A stretch of DNA of 64,000 nucleotides from Alkalilimnicola ehrlichii (GTDB lineage: Bacteria > Pseudomonadota > Gammaproteobacteria > Nitrococcales > AK92). Position 1 is the stretch's first letter, and each line of letters opens with the position of its first letter. The position numbers and the translations under genes were made by a program. The stretch is from NCBI RefSeq assembly GCF_003399765.1, contig NZ_NFZV01000010.1, positions 83,622 to 147,621 on the forward strand, given 5' to 3'. Below, piece by piece: positions 38,401 through 47,964 of the stretch. The notes beneath the pieces were generated by a model, which saw only the letters and a program-made list of their open reading frames with translations, did not search any database and was not told the origin of the DNA.

Positions 38401-40905
38401 CTGCATATCCCGCGCGAAAAACTAACCGTAATCACGGGCTTATCCGGCTCCGGAAAGAGTACCGTTGCCTTCGATATTTTGTTTAACGAAGGTCAGCGAC
38501 GTTACCTGGAATCGCTCAATGCCTATGCGCGCCAATTCGTACAGCCGGCATCGCGGCCGGACGTGGACGCTATCGAGGGCATTCCGCCAACGGTTGCTAT
38601 CGAACAACGCACCAGCCGCGGCGGCCGTAAAAGCACTGTGGCGACCATGACGGAGCTGTATCATTTTTTACGGCTTTTATTCGTCAAACTCGGCGTGCAG
38701 TATTGCCCAACATGCGAGGTGCCTATCGAAGCTCAAAGCAGCGATGCCATCCTTGCACATATACAAAAATCGCATCGGGGCAACGACGTAGAACTACTAG
38801 CGCCGCTGGTTACCGCCCGCAAAGGGATATACAAAGACTTAGCGCTCTGGGCCGCCGCCAAAGGCTTTAGCCAGCTACGGGTCGATGGCGAACGCTTCCC
38901 GACCGACGACTGGCCACAACTGGATCGCTATAAAGAACACGATATCGAGCTGCCGGTCGGCCGCTTTCAGGTCGATCCGGCGCGCGAAGAAACCGCCGCC
39001 GCCCTACTCCGGCGCGCCCTGGAATACGGTAAAGGTACGGTGAAGCTACTCGCCGGCGGAGAAGAGCGCTTATTTTCCACCGAACGAGCCTGCCCCTGCT
39101 GCCATCGCAGCTTTCCCGAACTTGACCCGCGCTTGTTTTCCTACAACTCGAAACACGGTTGGTGCGATACCTGTTACGGTACCGGGCAGTTAATCGCCGG
39201 CTTCGATAGCGAGCAGACCGGCGAAGAGAGCGCTTGGCGGGAGGTCGAAGAGGACAGCACCTGCCCAGCGTGTACCGGCAAACGCCTCAACCCCACAGCG
39301 CTGGCCGTACGCTTTCAAGGCCGCGGCATCGATGCCTACACCTCGTTGTCGGTGGAAGCGGCACAAGCCCTGTTTCAAGCGCTGGAACTTAGCGGTCGAG
39401 AGGCCGGTATTGCCCGCGATATCCTGCCCGAACTACGGGCTCGGCTTAGTTTCCTGAAAGAGGTCGGGCTCGGCTATTTAAGCCTCGACCGCGCCGCACC
39501 GACGCTCTCCGGCGGCGAAGCGCAACGGATTCGCCTGGCAGCCCAACTCGGCTCTAATCTGCAAGGCGTGTGCTATGTCATGGACGAGCCGACTATCGGG
39601 CTTCATCCGCGCGATAACCGCATGTTGCTAGATACCCTCGGCCGCCTGGAAGGCAAAGGCAATACCATTGTCGTCGTCGAACACGACGAAGACACCATCC
39701 GTCGTGCCGAACACGTCATCGACCTCGGCCCCGGTGCGGGCGTTCGCGGCGGCGAGGTGGTCGCAGCCGGGACGGTAGACGATTTATTAGCCAACCCCCA
39801 ATCGGTGACCGGACGCTACCTGGCCTCGCCGCTACGCCACCCGCTGCTAGGCCAACGTCGAGACGCTGCCCAACAATGCATACGTCTTGCCGGCGCCCAC
39901 TTGCATAACCTAAAACGAGTCGACGCAAGCTTTGCGCTCGGGCGGCTTAACTGCGTCACCGGGGTCTCCGGCTCGGGGAAAAGCTCCTTAGTCCGTGGCG
40001 TCTTACAACGCAATCTTAAACAACTCCTGAGCAGCAAGGGCGAAAGCCCGCTCAGTCATTGCAGCGCGCTGGAAGGCTGGCGGGCAATAGATCGGGTCTT
40101 GGAAGTCGATCAAACGCCGATTGGCAAGACGCCACGCTCCTGCCCCGCCACGTACATCGGTTTTTGGGACGATATACGAAAACTATTCGCGCAAACCGAA
40201 GAAGCTCGCTTACGGGGTTATACCGCCGGCCGCTTTTCCTTCAATACGGCTGACGGCCGTTGCCCCGAGTGCGACGGCCAGGGAGTCAAGAAGGTGGAAA
40301 TGAGCTTCTTGCCCGATGTTAGCGTCCCCTGCGAGCTTTGCCGCGGACAGCGCTTTACGCCCGAAACACTGGCCGTGCTCTACAAAGGGCGCTCGGTGGG
40401 CGATGTGCTCGCAATGAGCGTCGATGAAGCCGTCGCCTTCTTCAGTGCCGTGCCCCGCGTACATCATGCGTTAAAATTACTGCAGGATGTCGGGCTTGGC
40501 TATCTCACGCTCGGCCAACCCAGCCCCACCTTGTCGGGCGGCGAAGCGCAGCGCATCAAGCTCGTGAGCGAATTGGCCAAGGCACGCCCGGATCTTAAAG
40601 GGCGCAAACCGCCGCACACGCTATACGTGCTGGACGAGCCGACGGTCGGCCTGCACATGGCGGATGTCGAAAAGCTCATCCGGGTTCTGCACCGCCTAGT
40701 AGAGGTCGGCAATAGCGTCGTCCTCATCGAACACAACTTAGACCTGATGGCCGAAGCCGACTGGTTGTTAGACCTCGGCCCGGAGGGCGGAGACGGCGGC
40801 GGCGAGATCGTAGCCGCCGGCACACCCGAACACGTCGCCACAAAAAACACGCACACAGGACTGATTCTAAAAGACTTTCTCTCCGAGCGACGAAATCCGC
40901 ATTGA
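35424..40905 (+). CDS. uvrA: Giant duplicated UvrA, excinuclease ABC subunit A (two frameshifts)
   Basis: A protein of about 1,827 residues containing two complete UvrA units in tandem, a type of long UvrA homologue known from several Gammaproteobacteria. Four Walker A boxes are present: [38 protein letters not shown] and [13 protein letters not shown], with ABC signatures (TLSGGE..R) and zinc modules such as CPTCGGNG...CPDCDG and CPECDGQG...CELCRG. The frame changes twice: in the T4 run at 35758-35761 ([18 protein letters not shown] when one T is added) and between about 36640 and 36680, perhaps in CCCC 36649-36652. Both fit single lost bases. UvrA finds DNA lesions for nucleotide excision; the long form may be a second, specialised UvrA. 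It has no LexA box upstream. Confidence 0.88.
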
Positions 40906-40927
40906 GTTGACGGGTAGCTGACCCTTA

Positions 40928-40947
40928 TACTGTATAAAAACACAGGA
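40928..40947 (+). promoter_or_regulatory. LexA (SOS) box before dnaE2
   Basis: TACTGTATAAAAACACAGGA contains a perfect CTGT-N8-ACAG core at 40930-40945, the LexA operator of Gammaproteobacteria. It ends 14 bases before the dnaE2 ATG, so bound LexA would cover the promoter or start. Confidence 0.88.
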
Positions 40948-40960
40948 TCAACTACCCGTT

Positions 40961-43900
40961 ATGACCTCCGCTCCGCCTTACGCCGAATTGCACTGCGTAA
41001 GCAACTTCACCTTCCTACGCGGCGCCTCGCATCCGGAGGAGCTGGTTGCGCGGGCGGCAGAGTTGGGCTATCGCGCTTTAGCCATAACCGACGAATGTTC
41101 GCTGGCCGGTGTCGTCCGGGCTCATCAGGCCGCTAAATCGCATAAGCTCCCCCTCATTATTGGCAGCGAATTTCAGCTAAATACGCATTTGCAACTCGTC
41201 TTGCTGGCGCCTCACCGTCACGCTTACGCACAGCTCTCGGCACTGATCAGCTTAGCCCGTACAGCCGGTCGCAAAGGCAGCTATCGCCTGGAGCCGGGCG
41301 ATGTAGAGAATGCCGCACCCGATTGTCTGGCACTATTGGTAGGCAAACCTCGTCCCCGCGACCTGGTGTGGTTTCGGCGTCATTTCCAAGGCCGGGGTTG
41401 GCTCGGCGTCAGCATACTCTACGAAGCCGGCGAGGATCTCCGCCACCACCGTCTGTACCGGGCCGGTAAACGGCTCGGCCTGCCAGTAGCGGCCTGTGGG
41501 GCCGTTCATATGCATCGGCGCGGCCGCCGCGCTCTGCAAGATACGCTAACCGCGATCCGGCTAAGCAAACCGCTCGCCGAGCTTGGCAAGCGGCTTTTCC
41601 CTAACGGCGAGCGTCATTTGCGGACACGAGCTCAGCTGGCTCGTTTGTACCCGCCGGAGCTGCTAGAGGAAACGTTGGCAATCGCCGAACGGTGTCGCTT
41701 TTCTCTGGACGAACTACGCTACGAATACCCTGCCGAACTCGTACCTGCCCCGTATAGTCCCGCCCAGCATTTGCGTGCGCTCACCGAACAAGGCATGCGC
41801 AGACGCTGGCCGCACGGCGCTCCAGAAACGGTCAAAGCACAAATCGAACATGAACTGGCCTTAATCGGAGAGCTGGCGTATGAGCCTTATTTCCTAACCG
41901 TGCACGATATCGTCCGTTTTGCCCGCTCGCGCGGCATTTTATGCCAAGGCCGAGGGTCGGCTGCCAACTCTACCGTCTGTTTTTGCCTTGGTATTACCGA
42001 GGTCGATCCGTCGCGCCTGAATTTATTATTCGAGCGTTTTGTCTCGCGCGAACGCGACGAGCCGCCGGACATCGATGTCGACTTCGAACACGAACGACGC
42101 GAAGAGGTCATTCAGTACATTTATCGCAAATATGGCCGTCACCGGGCGGCGTTGGCGGCGACCGTCATCAGCTATCGCCCCCGTAGCGCTTTGCGCGATG
42201 TGGGCAAGGCGCTCGGGCTAGACGCCCACCGTATCGATCGGCTAGCCAAGAGCATGCAGTGGTGGGATGGCAAAAGCATTAACCCTGAGCGCCTGCGCGA
42301 GGCAGGTTTCGAACCGAACGACAACCCGTTGCTGGAACGCCTACTGGTGCTGAGCAACGAGCTGTTGGGCTTTCCTCGCCATTTATCGCAACACGTCGGC
42401 GGCTTCGTGATTTCTGCCGGACCGTTAAACGAGCTGGTACCGATAGAAAATACCGCCATGGAAGGCCGTACCGTCATTCAATGGGATAAAGACGACCTCG
42501 AATCCCTCGGTTTACTAAAAGTTGACTGCCTGGCGCTAGGGATGTTGACAGCCATTCACAAAGCGTTCGACTTAATTGCCGAACAACACGAGAAGCAACT
42601 GACGCTCGCTAACGTACCGGCCGAAGACCCCGCCGTCTATCAAATGATTCAAAGAGCCGATACGATCGGTGTCTTTCAAATCGAGTCGCGCGCGCAGATG
42701 GCAATGCTGCCGCGGATGAAGCCCCGCTGCTTTTACGATTTGGTAATTGAAGTCTCGTTGGTCCGCCCCGGCCCGATTCAAGGCGATATGGTTCACCCCT
42801 ATCTGCGCCGGCGCGAAGGTTTGGAGCCGGTGACTTACCCCTCCGAAGCCGTGCGCGGCGTACTCGAACGCACGCTAGGCGTACCCATTTTCCAAGAGCA
42901 AGTCATGCAACTAGCCGTTGTCGCCGCCGGCTTTACCCCCGACGAAGCCGACCGCTTACGACGCGCTATGGGGGCTTGGCGTCGACGCGGCAGTTTAGGG
43001 CCCTTCGAGCGCCGCCTCCGAGAAGGGATGAGCGCACGCGGTTACAACGAACAGTTCGCCAGCCAAATCTTCCGCCAAATACAGGGCTTTGGCGAGTATG
43101 GCTTTCCGGAATCTCACGCGGCCAGCTTCTCGTTGCTGGTCTACGTCTCGGCTTGGCTAAAATGCTACGAACCAGCCGCCTTTTGCTGCGCGTTACTAAA
43201 CAGTCAACCGATGGGCTTTTACGCACCGGCACAACTGGTACGCGACGCACGAGAACATGGCGTTGAAGTCCGGCCCGTGGATGTAACCGCTAGCGACTGG
43301 GACAGCACGCTGGAAAAAAACGACGACGGACCTGCGCTACGTCTGGGTTTGCGGCTCATTAAAGGTTTGTCCGCTGCCGCCGCGCAACGCATCGCTAAGG
43401 CTCGACTCAAGGCCGCTTTCAACGATCTGGAGGATCTCGCCGGTCGAGCGCAACTGGACAAGCGGGAACTGACGGCTTTAGCGCAAGCCGGTGCGCTCTA
43501 CCGCCTCAGCGGCCATCGGCGCAACGCCTTATGGTCGGTGCTAGGCCGGGAGCCAGCCCAGCCGTTACTGGCCGACAGCCGCATCATCGAAACGCCCCCT
43601 AAGCTCTCCGCACCGAGAGAAGGCGAAGATATCCGGGACGATTATCACAGCCTAGGCCTTAGCCTCGGCCGCCATCCACTCGCCCTACTACGCCCTTGGC
43701 TACAGCAACAACGCCTGCGCAGCGCAAGCGAGCTGCAAAGCAGCGGCCACCGACAGCTGGTCCGTACGGCGGGCATTGTTATCAACCGTCAACGGCCCGG
43801 CTCTGCCAGCGGCGTCACCTTCGTTACGCTAGAAGACGAGACTGGACAGATTAACGTTGTCGTATGGCAAGACCTGGCAGAGCGACAACGGAAAATCTTA

Positions 43901-44035
43901 CTCAGCGCTCGCTTACTTGGCGTTGTCGGCGTTTGGGAACGTAAGGGCGAAATCTGCCATCTCATCGCCCGCCGCTTAGAAGACTACAGCGCATTACTCG
44001 GCACACTTGCACCCCGGTCGCGCGATTTTCATTGA
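40961..44035 (+). CDS. dnaE2: Error-prone DNA polymerase DnaE2 (ImuC)
   Basis: A 1,024-residue C-family polymerase of the DnaE2/ImuC branch, which copies past lesions during the SOS response and causes induced mutation. The start shows the PHP domain (YAELHCVSNFTFLRGASHPEE). Catalytic acidic residues are in PPDIDVDFEHERR, with QGRGSAANS and RPGPIQGDMVHPY around the palm and an OB-fold at the end (GITFVTLEDETGQINVVVW-like). The length matches DnaE2, not replicative DnaE. A LexA box directly precedes it. Its usual partners imuA and imuB are not adjacent: uvrA is upstream and a BON protein downstream. Confidence 0.92.
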   Translation: MTSAPPYAELHCVSNFTFLRGASHPEELVARAAELGYRALAITDECSLAGVVRAHQAAKSHKLPLIIGSEFQLNTHLQLVLLAPHRHAYAQLSALISLARTAGRKGSYRLEPGDVENAAPDCLALLVGKPRPRDLVWFRRHFQGRGWLGVSILYEAGEDLRHHRLYRAGKRLGLPVAACGAVHMHRRGRRALQDTLTAIRLSKPLAELGKRLFPNGERHLRTRAQLARLYPPELLEETLAIAERCRFSLDELRYEYPAELVPAPYSPAQHLRALTEQGMRRRWPHGAPETVKAQIEHELALIGELAYEPYFLTVHDIVRFARSRGILCQGRGSAANSTVCFCLGITEVDPSRLNLLFERFVSRERDEPPDIDVDFEHERREEVIQYIYRKYGRHRAALAATVISYRPRSALRDVGKALGLDAHRIDRLAKSMQWWDGKSINPERLREAGFEPNDNPLLERLLVLSNELLGFPRHLSQHVGGFVISAGPLNELVPIENTAMEGRTVIQWDKDDLESLGLLKVDCLALGMLTAIHKAFDLIAEQHEKQLTLANVPAEDPAVYQMIQRADTIGVFQIESRAQMAMLPRMKPRCFYDLVIEVSLVRPGPIQGDMVHPYLRRREGLEPVTYPSEAVRGVLERTLGVPIFQEQVMQLAVVAAGFTPDEADRLRRAMGAWRRRGSLGPFERRLREGMSARGYNEQFASQIFRQIQGFGEYGFPESHAASFSLLVYVSAWLKCYEPAAFCCALLNSQPMGFYAPAQLVRDAREHGVEVRPVDVTASDWDSTLEKNDDGPALRLGLRLIKGLSAAAAQRIAKARLKAAFNDLEDLAGRAQLDKRELTALAQAGALYRLSGHRRNALWSVLGREPAQPLLADSRIIETPPKLSAPREGEDIRDDYHSLGLSLGRHPLALLRPWLQQQRLRSASELQSSGHRQLVRTAGIVINRQRPGSASGVTFVTLEDETGQINVVVWQDLAERQRKILLSARLLGVVGVWERKGEICHLIARRLEDYSALLGTLAPRSRDFH

Positions 44036-44165
44036 GCTTACCGCTCAACCGGTATTTCGTTATCCGCGGCATATTGCCTCCGCTCTTCTGTGCCCACACC
44101 TTGATGCCGTAGAAGAACCTGTCTGCTGCCGCGCCCTAGGCGGTAGCTTGGTCCGGAGGTTGAAT

Positions 44166-44492
44166 ATGCACGACCTGATTCCTGGCCTCTTCTTACTTCT
44201 GACGCTGGCGCTAGTTCCTCAGCCCAGCTACGCCTTTCCCGAACAAGACCCGGAACTGATTACCGCCGCCGCTCAGGCACGCCTACAGGACCTGGCTATT
44301 ACCGACGCTATTTATCAAAAACTAGCGACCGTCGATAACTTACGTAACACCAATCTCAATATTCAGACTCAAGAGGGCGAGGTTCACATCAGCGGCTATG
44401 TGCCCGATTTTCAAGCTGCCATTCAACTCATCGAGCTTGCCGAAACCGTCGAAGGCGTCAAGCATGTCAGCGTAACGTTAAGGGAGTACTAG
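44166..44492 (+). CDS. Exported BON-domain protein
   Basis: A 108-residue protein with a signal peptide (LIPGLFLLLTLALVPQPSYA) and one BON domain (DAIYQKLATVDNLRNTNLNIQ, EVHISGYVPDFQAAIQLIELAE, VEGVKHVSVTL). BON domains bind phospholipid or polymers in the periplasm and occur in OsmY-like stress proteins. The upstream frame is open, but ATG 44166 follows GGAGGTTG and starts the signal peptide. A hairpin overlaps its stop. It belongs to a local group of small exported proteins. Confidence 0.85.
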   Translation: MHDLIPGLFLLLTLALVPQPSYAFPEQDPELITAAAQARLQDLAITDAIYQKLATVDNLRNTNLNIQTQEGEVHISGYVPDFQAAIQLIELAETVEGVKHVSVTLREY

Positions 44493-44514
44493 TACCTCGT
44501 TTCACTAGTACTCC
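44483..44514 (+). terminator. Hairpin overlapping the BON gene stop
   Basis: Arms 44483-44493 (GGAGTACTAGT) and 44504-44514 pair perfectly across a ten-base loop. The stop codon TAG lies in the first arm. A pyrimidine-rich tract follows, but no T run. Confidence 0.5.
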
Positions 44515-44608
44515 TCCCTCCTTATCGAATCGCACCCTCCCCTTTAAGCCGACCTAATCGTCTCCATATTGGCAGCCATTCAGTGGTTATCCATTTTAGG
44601 AGTTGGAA

Positions 44609-45178
44609 ATGTCGTCGAACCCTCGCCATTGGGTCGCTATCGCCGTGTTAGCAGGCGCTCTTGCAGCACCTTCGGTATACGCCCAACAAGAACCGGGTCC
44701 GGCCCCGCAACAAGCCCCCGGAGGCCCGCCAGCCGGCCAACAACCCACCGATCCCGGACCACCCCAACCCATGCCCCCAGGGCAGCCGCCGGAGACCGGC
44801 CCACAAGGTCAACCGCAAACATGGGATCAAGACCTATCGGAAGCGACTCCGCAAGGCCCCAGACCTACGCCCGGGCAACAACAAGTTCCCGGCCAACAAC
44901 CGACCACTCCGGACACACAACCGGGGCCACCGCCCCAGGACGACTGGGGAACGCTTGAGGACGAAGATACGGTGTGGGATACCAGCCCCGGCCAGCCGGG
45001 GACGCCTGGCCAACCAGGCTCTCCGGGGCAACCCGCCACCCCCGGCGAACCGGGCGCTCCAGGCCAACCCGCCCCGCAAGACACGCCCGGTCCCGGCCAA
45101 AATGGCCAGGCAGGGCCTGGAACCACTTGGAACGACGAGGCGCGGGAGCGGGACACTCGGCCCTCCCCGGGATGGTGA
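44609..45178 (+). CDS. Exported Pro/Gln/Gly-rich protein with a collagen-like tract
   Basis: A 189-residue low-complexity secreted protein. After a signal peptide (HWVAIAVLAGALAAPSVYA) nearly the whole protein is Pro, Gln, Gly and Thr. A stretch from about residue 124 follows Gly-X-Y rules (GQPGTPGQPGSPGQPATPGE, then GAPGQP), like bacterial collagen-like proteins, interrupted by acidic patches (DDWGTLEDEDTVWD). The end is charged. It may form an extended periplasmic or surface structure; no fold or enzyme can be assigned. Start ATG 44609 is preceded by AGGAG. Other frames in this GC-biased repeat are also open but lack a signal and ribosome site. Confidence 0.75.
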   Translation: MSSNPRHWVAIAVLAGALAAPSVYAQQEPGPAPQQAPGGPPAGQQPTDPGPPQPMPPGQPPETGPQGQPQTWDQDLSEATPQGPRPTPGQQQVPGQQPTTPDTQPGPPPQDDWGTLEDEDTVWDTSPGQPGTPGQPGSPGQPATPGEPGAPGQPAPQDTPGPGQNGQAGPGTTWNDEARERDTRPSPGW

Positions 45179-45500
45179 GAAACCCAAGCTTTCGACCATA
45201 AAGGGCCGCCGCAGCAACGAAAACGTGGATCGTTGCTGCGGCGACCCTTGCCGGCGGGCGGTTTAGCGCGCGCATTTACTCGCCGAAGGAATAGCCCGCT
45301 ATTGCATAAACTGACACCCAGCTCTTCTTCTTCGCTTTAAACGGCTGATATTCATACCTACCCCCTAGAAACAAGCCGATCTGCGGTTTTCGTATGTTCG
45401 GTTAAGGGGTTGGTGCGGTCTCCCGCAGCCGACCCGCCCAGGAGTTTAAGAACTTGCGCGGACAGAAACCGCACGGTAACGAAAAGACAAGGAGGTTGCG
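45179..45500. other. 322-bp intergenic region with terminator and promoter space
   Basis: Contains the terminator hairpin at 45207-45243. The rest, up to the AAGGAGG ribosome site at about 45489, presumably holds the promoter for the next BON gene. No gene is seen. Confidence 0.5.
45207..45243 (+). terminator. Hairpin after the collagen-like gene
   Basis: Arms 45207-45220 (CGCCGCAGCAACGA) and 45230-45243 pair perfectly across a nine-base loop, about 30 bases after the stop. No T run follows. Confidence 0.65.
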
Positions 45501-45974
45501 ATGAAGCTTCGGAGAAGCACCCTAGCCGCCGCACTGATTTCTGCGGCAGTGCTTCCATTTGCCGCCGCTCAGGCACAGCAAGAGATGTATGAAGAGCAGT
45601 ACGAGGAGCATTCTGTCACCGACGGCGCTTGGCATCATGAGCGAGGTGCCGGGCAACAGTTGGAAGCACGGGACCCCGATCAAGCGGCGATCGACCCAGC
45701 CGAAGCGGCCGCCATCACCGACGACGACGAACTAACAGAAGCCATTAACGATATGCTGATCGACGACTTACAGATCGACCAGCAAAATGTAATGGTGACG
45801 GTTGAAGACGGCGTGGCCTATGTATCGGGATCGGTAGACTCGGCCGAAGAGGAAGAGCGCCTCTACAATCTAATCGGCCAATTACCGGCCATCGACCGCA
45901 TAGAGACCGATCTCGCGGTCGACCCAGATGCCTCACCGGATACAGTCACCCGCCCCTTTGGCACCGGCGCATAA
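45501..45974 (+). CDS. Exported acidic BON-domain protein
   Basis: A 157-residue protein with a signal peptide (STLAAALISAAVLPFAAAQA), a Glu/Tyr/His-rich linker (QEMYEEQYEEHSVTDG) and a BON domain (ITDDDELTEAINDMLIDDLQ, NVMVTVEDGVAYVSGSVDS, RIETDLAVDPD). The mature protein is strongly acidic, as often in halophiles. It is OsmY-like in type and probably acts in the periplasm under osmotic or envelope stress. The start is preceded by a perfect AAGGAGG. It shares its terminator with the convergent hslR gene. Confidence 0.87.
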   Translation: MKLRRSTLAAALISAAVLPFAAAQAQQEMYEEQYEEHSVTDGAWHHERGAGQQLEARDPDQAAIDPAEAAAITDDDELTEAINDMLIDDLQIDQQNVMVTVEDGVAYVSGSVDSAEEEERLYNLIGQLPAIDRIETDLAVDPDASPDTVTRPFGTGA

Positions 45975-45983
45975 CTGCCGGCA

Positions 45984-46029
45984 AACCGTCTGGAGTAAAG
46001 GCAACGCCTTACTCCAGACGGTTCTTTTT
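45984..46029. terminator. Bidirectional terminator between BON gene and hslR
   Basis: Arms starting AACCGTCTGGAGTAA at 45984 and ending at 46022 form a long stem with one bulged A and a short loop. It is followed by TTCTTTTT on the plus strand. The stem includes the last codons of hslR. Confidence 0.85.
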
Positions 46030-46401
46030 AAATGCCTGTAGATTTCTACGATCTCGTTTATTCGGCTTACCGGCAGCGCGCAACTGGCCAGCGGCCTGTA
46101 ACTTCATCTGCTCGCGCTGGGAAGCAACGGCCTCCTTACTTGCTGCCGTTTCCTCATACAAGGTCTGGGCAACGGCAGCCGGGCCTCTCTGCTCAGACAG
46201 CTCACGCACGAATACACAATGTTCGAACGGCCCCTTTCGAATCCGAACCTCACTGCCTACACGAACAGTTTTAGCGGGTTTGGCGCGGACACCGTCCACG
46301 TGAACCTTTCCGCCGCTAATAGCCTCTACCGCAAGCCGTCGGGTTTTAAAAAAGCGGGCGGCCCATAACCATTTGTCCAGCCGGACGCCTTCTTCTGCCA
46401 T
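46009..46401 (-). CDS. hslR: Ribosome-associated heat shock protein Hsp15
   Basis: A 130-residue S4-domain RNA-binding protein matching Hsp15. The S4 block reads VRLDKWLWAARFFKTRRLAVEAI and GGKVHVDGVRAKPAKTVRVG, followed by a long basic C-terminal helix rich in Lys, Arg and Gln (RDRRNLQAFKKNRLE). Hsp15 binds 50S subunits carrying stalled nascent chains after heat shock and helps recycle them. It lies five bases after the CBS gene. Confidence 0.92.
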   Translation of the reverse strand: MAEEGVRLDKWLWAARFFKTRRLAVEAISGGKVHVDGVRAKPAKTVRVGSEVRIRKGPFEHCVFVRELSEQRGPAAVAQTLYEETAASKEAVASQREQMKLQAAGQLRAAGKPNKRDRRNLQAFKKNRLE

Positions 46402-46406
46402 GGCTA

Positions 46407-46868
46407 CTAAGAGCTTAGATTGGGTAAGCGGCCGTAATTACCGCTGATATATTCAACCAACTCGGCGATCCTATGCTCCTGCCCGTCCACGATCCAGTTG
46501 GTCAGGTCGCGGAGCGATATCATACCGATCAGTGCGTCGCCTTCCATGACGGGCAAATGGCGGCAGTTCTTCGCCTTTACGATAACTAGCGCCTCTTCAA
46601 CCGTCGTCGCCGGGCGGACAAAGGCCAACTGTCGCGTCATGACTTCATATAACGGCGTCGCTCCCGGATCGAGATCGCGGTCGATCACCCGCCGCAGCAC
46701 ATCGCGTTCCGTGAATATCCCTACCAGCTTGCCGTCTTCGACGACGGCAACCGCACCGATATTCTTCTCGTTCATTAAATGTACGGCGGCGGTCACCGTA
46801 GCATCAGGGGACACCGCGTATACTTGGCCCTGTTTAGCTTCCAGAATTTCGCTAATGGGATTATCCAT
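46407..46868 (-). CDS. CBS-domain-pair protein
   Basis: A stand-alone CBS pair of about 153 residues: NEKNIGAVAVVEDGKLVGIFTERDVLRRV forms the first motif in two parts, and NCRHLPVMEGDALIGMISLRDL the second. CBS pairs sense adenine nucleotides or SAM and regulate partner proteins. The frame is open to 46907, but ATG 46868 after GGAGGGGG is the best start. It precedes hslR in the same transcript. Confidence 0.88.
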   Translation of the reverse strand: MDNPISEILEAKQGQVYAVSPDATVTAAVHLMNEKNIGAVAVVEDGKLVGIFTERDVLRRVIDRDLDPGATPLYEVMTRQLAFVRPATTVEEALVIVKAKNCRHLPVMEGDALIGMISLRDLTNWIVDGQEHRIAELVEYISGNYGRLPNLSS

Positions 46869-47057
46869 ACCACCCCCTCCACTCCGTAGCAGCGCTGAGT
46901 AAGACACCCACAGCGCTAGTTTACCTACTTACTATATATAGGCGGAAACTTGGGTTCCGGAAAGCCATCCTCCGCCCGAAGCCCGACTATACGCGATCGC
47001 AGCCTGCCAAGTTCGACACCGATAAAGCCACTTCCGCTCAGCATGCCAAGGCATGCT

Positions 47058-47547
47058 TATCCCGCGCTTACTGCCAAGGCACGCTCGGCCACGACAATAC
47101 CGTCGCTATCGGCGTAGAGATAATCGCCGGGCTGAATGGTGACACCAGCGAAAGTAACCGGAACGTCCCGCTCGCCAACGCCTTTTTTACGCTCTTCAGC
47201 GGATGGGTGTTGAGCGCTTTGACACCGATATCCAGCTGTGCAATATCGGCCGAGTCACGGATACACCCATAAACGATCACGCCGACCCAGTTATTCTTTT
47301 GCCCAAGCAGGGCCAGCTGATCGCCCAGTAGCGCACAGCGCATGGAACCGCCGCCGTCCACGACCAACACCCGAGCGTCGCCAGGCTCCTCCAAAGCCGC
47401 CCGCACTAATGAGTTGTCTTCAAAAACCTTGACTGTCGTCACCGGCCCGTTGAATAAACGTCGACCACCGTAGTCTTGAAAAATCGGGCTGGCAATGCGG
47501 AGTTGATCGGAGAAATCATCGCACAGATCGGTGGTTTTTTCGCTCAT
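47058..47547 (-). CDS. rraA: RraA-family protein (frameshifted near the C-terminus)
   Basis: A protein of about 162 residues of the RraA family, named for the E. coli inhibitor of RNase E; many members are instead 4-hydroxy-4-methyl-2-oxoglutarate aldolase-like. Conserved blocks are [27 protein letters not shown] split across strands, [18 protein letters not shown] and [11 protein letters not shown]. After THPLKSVKK the long frame turns to nonsense, while the next frame reads [32 protein letters not shown], the normal C-terminus, to a stop at 47058-47060. One A is missing from the run at 47183-47188 (T on the plus strand). Start ATG 47547 follows GGAAC. Confidence 0.85.
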
Positions 47548-47964
47548 TGATGTTCCTTCTTGAATAAATGCCATGCCTAAGCAGCATTACAAACTATGGG
47601 GAATGCGGCAACAGCCAGAAAGAAGCAGTTCGCTGCCCGATCTGTCGCTATCTTGCCCCCCGGCAGGGTCGCCTGGCGGTCGGCTAAAGCTACCGTTGCA
47701 GCGCGGCCCAGGCAAGCCGCGCCAAACGTCTAAAGCCGCGGTCAGCGCTTGTCGTAGACTCAGCCAGTCGATAAGTTTTTAACCATCTCGCCGTTTGACA
47801 TACAATACGCCGTGCCCACAATGATCCAAGACCGGTTCGGCTAGCGCTCACCTCTTACCCAGCCTGCTGGCAAGCGCGAGTATATAGGTATATAGGCGGA
47901 CCGCCGTTTTCGGCCGTGGCACATAAGCGCACATAGGGGTGCGAACCGAGGTAGGGATCCAGGC
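47548..47964. other. 417-bp intergenic region before the phosphoribulokinase-family gene
   Basis: Divergent promoters for the RraA gene and the kinase gene must lie here. A 69-codon plus-strand frame (47573-47782) has no homology that I recognise and no ribosome site. The direct repeat TATATAG occurs twice at about 47880-47895. Confidence 0.4.

Noticed and set aside
44661..45275. Several long open frames on both strands over the collagen-like gene
   Set aside because: They arise from the repetitive Pro/Gly codons; only the frame from 44609 has a ribosome site and signal peptide.
47573..47782. 69-residue gene divergent from the RraA gene
   Set aside because: The sequence is low-conservation and basic, without a ribosome site, and lies in the expected promoter region.
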